Source: Pedobacter sp. HDW13 (GTDB lineage Bacteria; Bacteroidota; Bacteroidia; Sphingobacteriales; Sphingobacteriaceae). Taken from it: a DNA stretch of 64,000 bases. Below the pieces are notes generated by a model. That model ran no database searches, was not told where the DNA came from, and saw only the letters and a program-made list of their open reading frames with translations. This document shows positions 1-11,236 of this stretch, in pieces. The stretch covers positions 3,782,001 to 3,846,000 of the forward strand of contig NZ_CP049868.1 of the NCBI RefSeq assembly GCF_011303555.1. Direction: 5' to 3'. Within the stretch, counting starts at the first letter, position 1, and each line of letters opens with the position of its first letter. Position numbers and translations under genes: made by a program.

Positions 1-1163
1 GGCCATGTGTCTATTGGTCAAGGGGAAGCTACCACTGGATTCATATCCGACCCTAATGGGTATACTGGATTTGCTTTCGGTGTCCCTAACTTTACTTCAC
101 TTCAAATGAGGTATCAGCCCAATGCGTTAGGACGGGGACTTCAAATTTATGATCCCTATGATCCAACAAATGTGATGGAGGGTAATGCTGAATGGAAAAA
201 GGTTCTAGTGGAAGGTGATGCTATAGAAGCAAGTTCAGGAATTCCACAAAATGCCAATATTAATATTAATGGGAACCTGAGGGTTAATGGGGTATATCTT
301 GGAGCTGATAAATTAGATCTAAATAATACAGGGTACATTGATAATGTAACATCCATTTTTGTTAGGGGGAAGCAGGTCAAATATCTACCGCTAATTTGGG
401 GGCGAATCGCATTGATGCTGTTCAGGGGCATATTAGGCATGCCTATTTCGATGTAAATAGCTTGTCTGAAGGTAATTATTTAAAGTTTTTCAACGGGATT
501 GTCAATGAAGGGGAAAGGGATTATTCGGAACTGCGTACTGATAATGGTGGCTTTCAATTTACTAATGATGGAGTAAATCTAATGGATATTAATTATAGTG
601 GCGGCAGTAAGTTCTATAATGATTTAGAGGTATCGGGGACCTTAAAGGCTACCGGAGGAGTTGATTTGGGTTATTCAACTTTTAGTGGCGCCAGTGATGC
701 AGGTGCTTGGTCTTTTGGCCGGTTTGGTGGATCTGGAAAGTTCAGATTCGATTTTGCCAATGCTGATGTCCCTTTTTTAGGTGGTTTGCTTGTCTCTGAA
801 GGTATTGAGGCGGGCAATGGAATTTCTGCAAATAATGGGGAGACAACGGGTGCCTATAATATTCCTTTGTTGGCTTATGGGTCTAATCCTATGTTGGGTT
901 TGCGTTCATTAGGCTATGGAAAGTCAGCGGGAATTGCCTACAGCGCAGGTGGATTAGATTTTTGGATAAAAGGCAATAGTAATGCTGATCTAACAAGTAC
1001 AGGAATGAGGCCACTGAGAATTGCAGATGATGGCAAAGCTGAATTTTACAATGATGTTGAAATCTCAGATTTAACTAAAGGTATTATTATGAAGTCTCCA
1101 AACGGAACACGCTACCGCGTAACTATTAATGATGCCGGAGATTTTGTGAAAACAGCCCTATAG
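1..1163 (+). CDS. Tail-fibre-like protein, copy 1 (5' end outside window, frameshifted)
   Basis: The gene is open at the left edge of the window. Its first part reads in frame 1 and its second part in frame 3. Restoring one G to the G5 run at 365-369 joins the two into one protein in which the residues VRGEAGQISTANLGA become continuous. The C-terminus (SPNGTRYRVTINDAGDFVKTAL-like, described by its key residues NGTRYRV and GDFVKTAL) is nearly identical to that of the next gene downstream, so this is the first visible member of a tandem family. The protein is rich in Gly, Asn, Ser and Thr with short beta-strand-like repeats, as in phage tail fibres and some secreted Bacteroidota surface proteins. 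The function is inferred from composition and neighbours. The frameshift is probably a consensus error. Confidence 0.6.
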
Positions 1164-1255
1164 GTAGCGTCTTTTAGTACATGGCTATAATTGCTTGTAT
1201 TCTAATCTATCACTTAACAACAATTCTGAATTTTCCGGACTGAGTTGCTTTTGGA

Positions 1256-1595
1256 GCTGGGATTAGATCTACGTGCGAGAAAAATTGAATTGAGCACTCT
1301 AATATTGATACAATAAAATACAAATGAAAAAATATTTATTAATTACACTAATGGCAATTGCGCTATCGGCAACTGCCCAGCAAACCCCAACCAATAAAAT
1401 CCGTTCTAGCACCGACTATTCGCAGGTTGATAATTATTTAGTCGCTTTAAAACGCCTGGGTATTCCAACAAGTGATTCTGATAATTTGGATGCGGGTGGT
1501 TTACCGCAAAACACTGCCAAAATTATTTTTAATACAACCTTGGGAAGGCTAAGGGTTTATAACCCCATTGCCGGAACATGGGCTGATGCCACAGC
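1256..1595 (+). repeat. Tandem duplication unit, copy A (leader plus N-terminal coding region)
   Basis: From 'gctgggatta' through the upstream region, start codon and about 90 codons, this stretch is clearly homologous to 3186-3510. The shared part includes the leader (ctaatattga, ataaaataca) and the encoded N-terminal domain (TPTNKIRSS, YSQVDNYL, LGIPTSD, LPQN, IIFNT). It shows that the two tail-fibre-like genes arose by duplication of a unit carrying its own promoter region. Confidence 0.75.
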
Positions 1596-3090
1596 AGTAG
1601 ATATGGCAGGCTACTATACCAAAGATCAGATAAATAATTTGCTAGCCGGTTATTTACCTTTAGAAGGTGGGGCTTTGTCAGGTACTTTAAATATAACAGA
1701 CGGAGATTATTCCGTTACAGCTTTGCCTAGCGGCTATTTAGCCGCTACAAACATAAAGTCAAGGCTAAAAGTTAATAACACATTGGCGGCAATGTACTTC
1801 GGTTATTACCCTTCAGAGGCATCTGCAAATTTCGAAATGTCGGAAGAATTAAACGGAGAAAAGTTACTAAATATATTTACAGCCACGAGCTCCGATTCTC
1901 CAAATGGAAACGGAGTTCAAAGAGGTATTTCTTGGCATTCAGACGATTCAGGAGGCATTAGGATTACGGATAATATTTCGCATAGAGGTTTGACATCTGG
2001 GGAAGTTTTTACGCCTGTCGCTGCGGAAGACTATGTACAAAAAGAATACGCTGATAAGTATTGGGGGAAATTAGCTAATGGAGATAATTTTACATCTGTT
2101 CAAACAGGTTTAATTACTTCAATATTAGGCAAGGATCAAGATGGGACAGCATATTTATTTAACAAACATGCATTACGTGTTTTTGCAGACTTAGATTATA
2201 ATTTAGCGAATGATGTAGAGGTTTTGCATAAAAGAGGAATTGAAACAAGAAAAGGCAGTTTGTTTATAACCAATGAACTAGATACTAATTCTGCATCCTA
2301 TTTATTTGCGCAAGACTACAATACAGGTTTAGGTGTGCAAATTACTTCTGATGGCGCGATTAATATGAACGCAAATAAACCAACAGATACATATGGTGGG
2401 CTAAGAATGATCAATTCAAATGTAAAAGGAAACGTACCGATAATCCTATCTGCAGGTTCGAATATTGGTTATATAAATTACACAGCGCAAGATTATTACC
2501 CGAATGCCAATAATTCCCTGGAATTACGTAATACTTCCGCTGGTTCTGATGCTTCTATTGTAATTATGCTTGATGCAAAAGGTAATAGCATAAGATTAGA
2601 TAGCGCTGGCGTTGGTATATATCGACTAGAGCGAAAATTAAGCTTTGATTCTCCCTTATTAACCTGGGAAAACGGAAGATTGAAAACAGTTAAAGATTCT
2701 GTTCGATTAAGCCCTAGTGCATTGAATTCACATTTGGTAGGTAATGCCGCAAGTTTTAAAATATCTCCTCCAGATGGCGGGTCGGTAGTAGGGGCAAGGC
2801 ATGAAATAGGCTTTAATTCATGGAATGCAAGCGGAACAGCTTACGGTATAGGTGGAAGGGTCACAAGTACAGATGGTAATGAGACCAACGATCTTTATTT
2901 ATACAATGCAGGTGCTGAAAGGCTGATAATTGAAGCGGGTGGCAAAGTAAAAATACCCGGTGTTACAGAGGTTGCCAACGATGTCGAATTAACTGACCCC
3001 ACAAAAGGGGTTATATTAAAATCACCAAACGGAACACGCTACCGAGTAACCATTAGTGATGCTGGAGATTTTGTAAAAACAGCGCTGTAG
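1324..3090 (+). CDS. Tail-fibre-like protein with signal peptide, copy 2 (intact)
   Basis: This 588-residue protein is the only uninterrupted copy of the family here. It begins with a clear signal peptide (MKKYLLITLMAIALSATAQ), followed by a conserved N-terminal domain (about residues 20-100) and one phage-tail-repeat-like motif (YLPLEGGALSG, about residue 116). A long Asn/Ser/Gly-rich beta-repeat region follows, and then the same C-terminal motif as copy 1 (NGTRYRV, GDFVKTAL). The LPLTGGTLTG-type repeat is known from phage tail fibres, but a Sec signal peptide is unusual for a virion protein. A secreted adhesin or surface protein is therefore a real alternative. The ATG at 1324 directly precedes the signal peptide. 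Confidence 0.7.
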   Translation: MKKYLLITLMAIALSATAQQTPTNKIRSSTDYSQVDNYLVALKRLGIPTSDSDNLDAGGLPQNTAKIIFNTTLGRLRVYNPIAGTWADATAVDMAGYYTKDQINNLLAGYLPLEGGALSGTLNITDGDYSVTALPSGYLAATNIKSRLKVNNTLAAMYFGYYPSEASANFEMSEELNGEKLLNIFTATSSDSPNGNGVQRGISWHSDDSGGIRITDNISHRGLTSGEVFTPVAAEDYVQKEYADKYWGKLANGDNFTSVQTGLITSILGKDQDGTAYLFNKHALRVFADLDYNLANDVEVLHKRGIETRKGSLFITNELDTNSASYLFAQDYNTGLGVQITSDGAINMNANKPTDTYGGLRMINSNVKGNVPIILSAGSNIGYINYTAQDYYPNANNSLELRNTSAGSDASIVIMLDAKGNSIRLDSAGVGIYRLERKLSFDSPLLTWENGRLKTVKDSVRLSPSALNSHLVGNAASFKISPPDGGSVVGARHEIGFNSWNASGTAYGIGGRVTSTDGNETNDLYLYNAGAERLIIEAGGKVKIPGVTEVANDVELTDPTKGVILKSPNGTRYRVTISDAGDFVKTAL

Positions 3091-3185
3091 AGGTAACTAC
3101 TTATAATACCAGGATTATACATGCTTGCATGTTAATCTATAACTACATAACAATTTTGAGCTTCTTGAACTGAACTAATTTTGGC

Positions 3186-3510
3186 GCTGGGATTAGACCT
3201 ATATGTGCGAAAAATCGAATGCTCTAATATTGACATGATAAAATACAAATAAAAAAAATATTCTTATGGAAACTGACTTATCAGCAGCAGCTCAGCAAAC
3301 ACCAACCAATAAAATACGTTCCAGTAGCGACTATTCGCAGGTAGACAATTATCTTATCGCTTTAAAGTGTTTGGGTATTCCAACAAGCGATACCGATAGT
3401 TTGGATGCGCCAGGCTTGCCGCAAAACACCGTTAAAATTATTTTTAACACAAGCTTGGGAAAGCTTAGGATTTATAACCCCGCTTCAGAAATATGGACTG
3501 ACGCCGCAGT
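3186..3510 (+). repeat. Tandem duplication unit, copy B
   Basis: Second copy of the unit described at 1256-1595. The position of the original start codon now reads ATA (caaataaaaa instead of caaatgaaaa), and the signal-peptide region has diverged, while the following N-terminal domain is well conserved. Confidence 0.75.
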
Positions 3511-6272
3511 TAGTGATTTAGCTGACTATTTGCCATTAACAGGTGGGACTTTAACGGGTCCATTATATACCCCAGGATTAATTACAAAAATCTTTAGTAC
3601 TGGCCACCCTTCTATACCATCTACGATTTCATCGAGATTTGATGGGGACCTGGAGGGTATTCCATGGCTTGGGATTTTGATAATGGTGAAGGGACACATA
3701 AAAGGATAGAGTGGATTACAGGATTTAACGAAGATCGATTGACTTGGGACGGTATTCCTTTGGCCTATAGAAATGATTTATCAAATTATGTTGAAAATAC
3801 AAGAGCTATTTCAGACTCTTATCAATCCGGCGGTTTAGCCCTGTCTACAGGGAAATTTGGCCAATTAGCCGTGAATACGAGTGAGCCAGCCGGTAATTTT
3901 CATGTTAGAGGCACATCATTTTTAGATGCTAGTTCAGGAAGCGGAGGAGTTCAATTTTATGGCGTAGCAGAAGGAAATACTGGTGGTATTAATATAGGCA
4001 GTGCAGCTGAAAATGTAGCCCCATCTACTAATCATTACCCATTGGTACAGGATGTCAATACAGGACTAATGAAACGCAGTTCAAAACGAGGGTTGTATGA
4101 AGGGGATGTTCCGGTATCACCTACAGGTGAGTTTATTTATGCAAGTCCCTCAACACCTCAAAATGCTAGTATTAGCCTAGATAATGCAGATATTAGGATT
4201 TCAGGTAATAGGTTTCAAGGTTTGTACGCGCCCAGAGTTCGCGTTAATACTATAACAGATAATGATGAATTTGAAACCCCAGGATTAAATATAACCAGTT
4301 CGAGCTCGCTTGCCATTGCAGCAACGACTAATATGGGTATATCAGCTGACAAGGAATTGTTTTTTAATATGGGAGGTACAGGTTCCTCAATTTTATTAGG
4401 TAACTATAATATTGGTGGTGTTGAAAGATTAGCTTTATCTGGTGCAAAAGTCGAATTAGTAGAAACTCCACCGGTTGCAACTTCAAACTACAGTTTACTT
4501 GTTAGGCAAGATAATGGAGGTGAATTAAAAACCATAGATGGGAATACTTTTATAACAAAAAACACAAGTACGCTACCACTAAACGAGGGTACAAATAATT
4601 TAGGTTTTCAGAAAAATTCAGATGATACGTTTACAGCTAATGGGTATATGAACATTAAGTCTGTTGAAGGTGCGCCAATTGCCTCTATAGGGGAAGCGTA
4701 CAATACATTTTACGGTGCAATGGTTTTGACAGACAACCCTGCGTATCCGGGCTATAATTATTTTGAAACGCAAAATGCAGCTACCGGAAACAGGGCATCA
4801 CTTAGAAGTAGTGGCATAAGCTTTAATACGGCTGATGGGTACTTGAATTTATTGCCAGAAAACGGAATTACTGGGGGGCATAACGTAATATTTCCCACCC
4901 CATTATCAAACGCAACAGTAGCATATACAAGTGATTTAGGCTTTTTGCCCTTAACTGGTGGAACTATTTCTGGCGATACAACTCTTGAAGGTGGTTTATA
5001 TGGCCATGGTCCAGTTGATATATGGACGGATCTAAATTCTGCACGGCTAAGTTTAAGCAGTAGTAATGCAACTATAAAACACACAAATCCTTATGGAACA
5101 GGAATAGCACAAGTAGGCGCGTATAGTGATGGTGATCACAGTCAGATTCAAATAATAGCAGGTGGAGCAGCAGGACAAAGAGCCATTAATTTAGAAAGTC
5201 CTGATCCGGAAGGTAGAGGTATAACCATTACTGAGCAAGTCGAGGGAAAAGGTATTCAGTACGTAACTGATGAGGACTGGGCTAATTTAAATGAACAAGG
5301 TCTAGTACCTAAGAAATATGTAGATAATGGATTCATAAAGGCAAGTCCTATTGAACAGCAAGATGCCTTTATTAATCTTGAAGGGGGATAAATAAAGGTT
5401 ACAGAATTGGTAGCACTTTTCAACTCTATACAGAAGGTACGGGAACAGCAGGGGATAATATATACTTTGTTAACGGAGTTGGTGGTAGCTTTAATTTTCA
5501 AGGTTATTCGTTAAACTTTAGTGGTATTTCTGCAAACCTTACATCAGATTTAAATGTAACTGGTAGCTTTTCCGCTACCAAGGGGCAAATAGCAACAGCC
5601 CCATTCGTAAGTAATGATATCGCTAATAAGGGGTATGTAGATGAAGAATTGGCAAGTATAGGGGCTTACGCAGGAGATACATATTTCAAGAAAACAGGTG
5701 GGGCATTAACAGGAAATCTTACTGCACCAACAATATTTCCTACGAATGTTAAAATAATAAACTCTGGTGCAAGTGGCGGCAATTGGGTTATTGATAGCAG
5801 TGACGATAGATTTAGGTTCTACAACGATGTTACGGGGTTCGGTTTTGAACTGGCAGGTAATACCATACGGGATGTAGGCGGCTCAAATTCCAAATATTTA
5901 AAAGAAAGCGATAACGTCACAATGGCTGGGCTTACAGTTACTGGAAACGTTAGCATAGGGAGTTCCGGAAGCTTAACACGGATTTTAAGTTTTGGACTAG
6001 AAGATAATAAACCACTTATAATTAACAGTACTTATTTAGGTACTGCTGAGCACATAAGTTTTGGTAGCGGAGATTTACGTGTAAATAGAGGACCTGGTTT
6101 TAGGCCTGTTTTATTAGAAGGGGAAGCAACACAAATAGTAGATACTGTTACTTCTGCTCCAGTACCAACGGGTACTGGAACTAAAGGACAAGTAATTATT
6201 ACTGGTGGCTATCGATACGAATGCATTTCAGTAAATACCTGGGTAAGATCGGCTGTAGAAACAACCTGGTAA
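3266..6272 (+). CDS. Tail-fibre-like protein, copy 3 (two frameshifts, degraded signal peptide)
   Basis: Three consecutive reading frames form one gene of about 1002 residues if one G is added to the G4 run at 3644-3647 and one to the G5 run at 5383-5387. The N-terminal domain matches copy 2. The ancestral ATG is now ATA, so the usable ATG at 3266 removes most of the signal peptide. Tail-repeat-like motifs occur near the N-terminus (YLPLTGGTLTG), in the middle (FLPLTGGTISG) and near the end (KKTGGALTG). The C-terminus is unrelated to copies 1 and 2 (GTGTKGQVIITGG then WVRSAVETTW) and resembles phage tail-fibre ends. It abuts the holin-like gene through a TAATG overlap. The two frameshifts are probably technical; the start-codon change may be real decay. 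Confidence 0.6.
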
Positions 6273-6571
6273 TGGGTAATGTTTTAATGATCGTAATGGG
6301 GGGGCTGGGGATCCTCATTTACAACCTATTCAAAGCGAAAGAATATATTGCTACAAATTCATTTAAACCGGATATTTTCGTGAAGGAAAATTTTGCCATT
6401 TGGCTTTGGGCATTTTGTGTAATCGTCGTTGCTAGCTTGATTTTATATATTGAACCAAAGGCCAACGATGTAATAAAAAGCCTTTTCGGCTTAGACTTGG
6501 CCAATACGAAAACGGGATGGCTTTTATTTGGGATTGGTTTATGTGGTTTGTTTAGAAATATTAAAAAATAG
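6272..6571 (+). CDS. Small holin-like membrane protein
   Basis: The 99-residue product has three hydrophobic segments: one at the N-terminus after the start (VLMIVMGGLGILIYNLF), one in the middle (FAIWLWAFCVIVVASLILY) and one near the C-terminus (WLLFGIGLCGLF). It ends in a basic tail. The start ATG at 6272 overlaps the stop of the upstream gene (TAATG), which indicates translational coupling. Size, topology and position after a tail-fibre gene fit a phage holin or another small membrane component. No family was recognised, so the holin role is inference from context. Confidence 0.55.
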   Translation: MGNVLMIVMGGLGILIYNLFKAKEYIATNSFKPDIFVKENFAIWLWAFCVIVVASLILYIEPKANDVIKSLFGLDLANTKTGWLLFGIGLCGLFRNIKK

Positions 6572-6572
6572 A

Positions 6573-6601
6573 AAGAAGCACGGTTTATTATCGTGCTTCT
6601 T
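6573..6601 (+). terminator. Intrinsic terminator after the holin-like gene
   Basis: A perfect 10-bp inverted repeat (aagaagcacg / cgtgcttctt) with a 9-nt loop lies two bases after the stop codon and runs into TTTACTTT. It closes the tail-gene operon. Confidence 0.8.
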
Positions 6602-6718
6602 TTACTTTCGCTAATGATTTAATAGGCTATTAAATTAATGGGGCGTCAAATTTCAATGTACAAATCGATTTAAAAATTTGCATGATTCGATTTGGCGAAC
6701 ATATATAGATAGAAAAGT

Positions 6719-9700
6719 CTAGTTTTCCTTTTCGTCTTTACTTCTTTGAACCCTTTTTAGAAGTTCCCGCATAAATTCATTAGTGTCATTCTGATCTTTG
6801 TTCTTTTGTTTAGGAATTTCTTGTTCTTGAACCACTGGATGTATTGTGGGCAAGAACCTTAATGTTCCTCCATCATTAAGTATTAATCCAGAAAAACTTT
6901 GGGGCTCAATTCGACTATTTATTATTCTCCTTTCCCCAGAACAGTCCAAAAGATTCGTAATCCCTTTTTCTTTAATTGTTTTTCTAAAATTTTGCGTTCA
7001 ACAAGAAGCCGGCTTTTGCTATCGTGCCTTACATGCGGGTCGAAACAAACAACTTCCCCTTTACTGTTTACAAATTCGCCTTCTTCTTGACCATACTCAA
7101 GTTCGAGTGCTTTGAACAATTCCATAGATGGCTTATGGAAATTTGTGACTTGATCCTTACTGTTGTCAAATTCTTCCTCCCAAAGAAAGTCTATGGCAGT
7201 AGGGGCAACACTTCCAATATATTTTCTATTGACTTGAATATTTCGCCATTCAGGGTTCTCCTTTATAAAGTCTTTAAATGCTGGTGACCAGTAAAATTCG
7301 CGGTTCAATAATTCATGGACTGTATGTGCTTCTGGCATCCATCTGCCCATAAAATCTTCTGTCATTAATCTATTTGTAATGGAGTAATAGGAATCTTCGG
7401 CAACCAGGTAACTACGCAATTGATAATAGAAGTCCTTATATGGGGTTGAAAAATCAAATGCTCCGGATTTATTAGAACTAGAATAGCTCTCATTGGCTTC
7501 TAGTGCCAACCACTCGATTTCCGGTTTGTTATTTTCCTTAAATGAAATAACGGACAAAGGATCAAAGGCATAACGATGTGATGACATCCACTCTGGGTCT
7601 GGTACATCTTTCCAAACCGCAAAATCCGGCACATCAAAATCCAAATGGATTTTGGCTTTTTCCGGGTTCTCTAAAAATGTTGGGTCAATATCCCGGACAT
7701 AGGGTTCCCATGGCCCATTATAGGAAAATGAAAGGTCATTATCTGCCACGCGGGCAAGGATTTCATAAAAAGCAATCCATTGATATTTTTTACCGATTCT
7801 TTCATTTAGCCTTTTCCCAATGCGAGCATTATACCCGCCTTCCCGATCAAATGATCCATGCTTATCTATATTATAGCCGTATTTGTCAAAAATATATTTT
7901 ACGGCAAGATTGCTTAATCCTTGGATATTCGCATTCTTCCAAGGTCTTAAAGCGCTTTGAAAAACATACCTGCCAAAGTCCCCGTACATTCGACCATCCC
8001 GACCCTTCTCTGTTATCATGGAATTTAATATTGAAATACCGGCATTGAATTTACCAGCAGACCCCTCGCCGATTTTTTCTTCCATAAGTGCAATTTCCTT
8101 ATTGGCTGGAAGTTTGCTCTCCAGGGAGCTATTGTATGGTGGCCTTATTTCCCTTACATTATAAATTCCTACTTTCCTGAAAACAGCGTATTCTATAATA
8201 CTTCTGGCATAGTCCCTAGCTAGGATATCAGGAATGATTTCACTTGTTTCAAAGAAATTTTTATAAATGTAATCTGCTATTGATTTCAAAAATTCCCCCG
8301 ATGATTTTACTGCGCATCCATAAGCAATTGCATATACCCTCTGGGTTACGTATGGATCGTTTACCATTCTGAATTTTTCAACCCAGGTAAGTAAATGATC
8401 TTGATAAGTTAGAAAGATGTGTATGAGCACTTTGGTTGAAATATCCCTTAAGGTTCTGTTGGTACTGGTGAGAAACCATCCAAGAGCAGTAACGGCAAGA
8501 GAAACAGTCTCCTCATCATAGACAATTCCATCATTAATTTTCCAGGCCCATTTTAAAAGCCGTTTCACGACATTTATCTCGCTACCTACCTGATTATCGC
8601 TATATCTATCATTCAAATAAATATTCCATGATGCATCTCGATCTGCCATTGAAAAATCACTTAACATGCCATGCAGGAAAAATGCGTTGAAAGGTTGGTC
8701 CGTTTCCAGGCACATGTCAATAAGTTCATCATAAAATGAATTTTTGGACAATCCTTCTGTTTCAATATAGCCCTGGGTAAACGCCTCAAGTTTTTCTGAA
8801 TCGACTTTTGCGGTGCGCCAGGAAAAACTTTTGTAAAACGCTCTGACTATTGCCGGGGCATATTGTTTTTCTTTAGGCAAGACTTCCCAAAATTCCTTTT
8901 GCCTTTGTTCTGGTAACTGTATACTGAGGGCATCAATCAATCCTTGGTTAAGTTTGTTCGATTGTGCATCGGAGAGAATAGTTTTGAACATGCCTTGGTT
9001 GTGCCAATTTGGATTCAACGGATCCGGGAGGCTAGCTATAAGCTCCTTAGCCATTAAATGATCACCTAATCTGTCATATGCATACGTAACTTGGTACCTC
9101 AAATCTGTTCGTGAAATATATTTAATGGTATCAATAAAAATATTTTCGTCAATTAGCTTATCCAAAAATCCTGGTTTACCTAAAAAGCGGTGAACTACAT
9201 CTTCTGTGAGCAAAAATGCATCTTCATAATCCAAGTTGCGATCTTCGATCTTCACCACCTTAGCTGTATAAAAATCAAGAACGCGTTTAACGTGATTTAT
9301 TTTGTGCCATGCATAACCAAATTCTTTATGTTTCCCTATTTCACGGTTGACATATTCAATATAATATTGAAAAATCCGGTCAATGCCAATCTTCTTGAAA
9401 TCCCTAATATTGGCCTGATCCTTTTTTAGCCCAATGCATAGCAACTTTAAAAATAATGGATTGCCAAACTCCTTATTGAGCATAGGTACGCTATCGATAG
9501 GCAATTCATAGTGTTTAGCAAAGGAAATGAATGCTTCACGCTCAAAGCCAGAAAAGCCGGAGTGTCTGATAATAAAAATATCTTGGAGTTCTGTAGCCTG
9601 GAAAAGGAAATCCCTATAAGTAGTCCTATAGCTTATAACCAATCCTATGTATTGGTATGGTTTTATGGCATCGACAAAATTTCTGAACCCATCTCGCCAT

Positions 9701-11232
9701 GATACAATTCCTTCGCCTTCATTAATGGCATCGATCATAATAAATACCCGCTCATTAATTCTACGGCCTTTCGCATCAATAATTTCAAGAAACGAAGTGA
9801 GTTCGCAGCTGCAACCAAGTTGGGTTAATATTTGATCCCATGGACGATGGATCCCGTCAAAGTTTTGTCCAAGAAACAGCAAGGTAAATTTATTTGCTTC
9901 AGTTCTTTGCGTTACAATATCTGCTAAAAGATGCGATTTTCCAGATCCAGGTTCTCCTTCGATAAGTATTAATGACTTATCAAAATTTTGTCCTGCACCG
10001 ATGAATCTTTCGGCCTCCCGAGAAAAAATTGAGACTGCTTTATCAAAGTCATCAAACTGAACCGTTGTAGATATAAAATGACTTTTTAAAGAATACATTA
10101 TATTATACATGCCATAACCAAAATCATATGATTGGCGTTGCTTCTTCCGAATTTCATTCCAATCAAGTTCGAGTAAGCGGCTGCTATTAAATGCTTCTGA
10201 AAAATAGGCTATCAATTCCCCTATCTTCAAAATAATCTCTTTTCCGGTAAATAGGTTACCTTTTGTGTTATAACCAAAGGTTATTGTTTGTTTTTTTCGA
10301 TTAAAAGAGGATTTTTCAATCTTGCCTAATTTCGAGTATGAATCCAATAGGCCTTTATAAACCTCAACCAACAAGTTCAAGTTTGATTGCAGCTCTTCTT
10401 TCTTTGCAGATGTCAGAGCCAGTGTATCAAAGTTTTCGCCTATTTTCAGCTTGAGGTTTAGTTCTGGGGAGTACCTAGGGCCTAAAGCAGAAATGGCCAA
10501 TTTATTTTGTTTGAATGCCAAGGAATAGGGGACAAGGCGTTCTTCCTTTGCACTGTAAATGCTTATACCGGCAATCATTTCCTCCATCCAAGGAGCAATT
10601 TTGCTCGCCTCAAATCGTCTGCCGGCTTCGCTATATTTAGAGATTAACCCTATCAAAAATAATTTTTCATTTACCTCTATACACAGACCACTTCCAGAAT
10701 ACCCTTCTACATTATAATCGCCTGAGGTATTTTCATCACTAAAGTCATTGTTGCACTGGGCGTGGATATTTGCCCCTTCGCTATCCTGTGAAATTATTTC
10801 CACGCCGGATGTCAATGGAATTTCATTATTTGTGAGGGAAGGAAAGCCTTTGAATACTCCGACGAGCTCGGAATATTCATAATTTGAAAGATAAGTAACC
10901 GGGAATCTTCCCAAAGCACCTTCTAGGGATTCCCGCTTTAATTTGAGTGCAAGAATATCGGGAGAATTTTCATTTTTTACAATAATGGAATCTGTATCCA
11001 ATAAAGAATATGAGGACAAAATTTCTGAACTCTCTGTTTTCTTTCTTGAAATTAGGATCTGTTTTAAAATTGGTTTTGCCTTGAAGCTTTTTCCGTAGAT
11101 ACAATGTTTTGCCGTTAAAATATAAATCCATTCAGATTCTTCGCTGGGTAGGTACACATATCCGCTTCCGGTATACTTACCTTTTGTCTTTACCCTGACG
11201 GCAACTTTTGAAATTAAATTTTCTTTTCCCAT
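6719..11232 (-). CDS. Trypsin-like protease-STAND NTPase, Avs-like antiviral sensor (one frameshift near the 3' end)
   Basis: The gene encodes about 1504 residues once one base is restored in the C4 run at 6934-6937 (G4 in the coding strand); without it the last 70 or so residues are lost. The N-terminal 200 residues look like a trypsin-fold protease with His43 (TAKHC), Asp92 (PDILAL) and Ser179 (GYSGSG). Residues 420-510 carry a STAND/NACHT-type NTPase with Walker A GEPGSGKS (426-433) and Walker B VFIMID followed by AINEGEG. The long helical C-terminus would be the sensor. Fusion of an effector to a STAND NTPase is the architecture of Avs (AVAST) proteins. The gene starts 4 bp after the stop of a metallo-beta-lactamase gene, the same pairing of activities that I recall for type I AVAST. 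Defence function is inferred; the catalytic motifs are seen. Confidence 0.75.
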
Positions 11233-11236
11233 AACC

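Noticed and set aside
365-369. Phase-variable G tract
   Set aside because: A run of five G is too short for efficient slipped-strand switching, and equivalent lesions are spread across housekeeping-like tra genes.
361-5390. Programmed -1 ribosomal frameshifting in the tail-fibre-like genes
   Set aside because: All three breaks need the same +1 base repair, but the codons at the G runs do not allow tRNA re-pairing of the usual heptamer type. Identical breaks occur in unrelated genes, so a technical cause is simpler.
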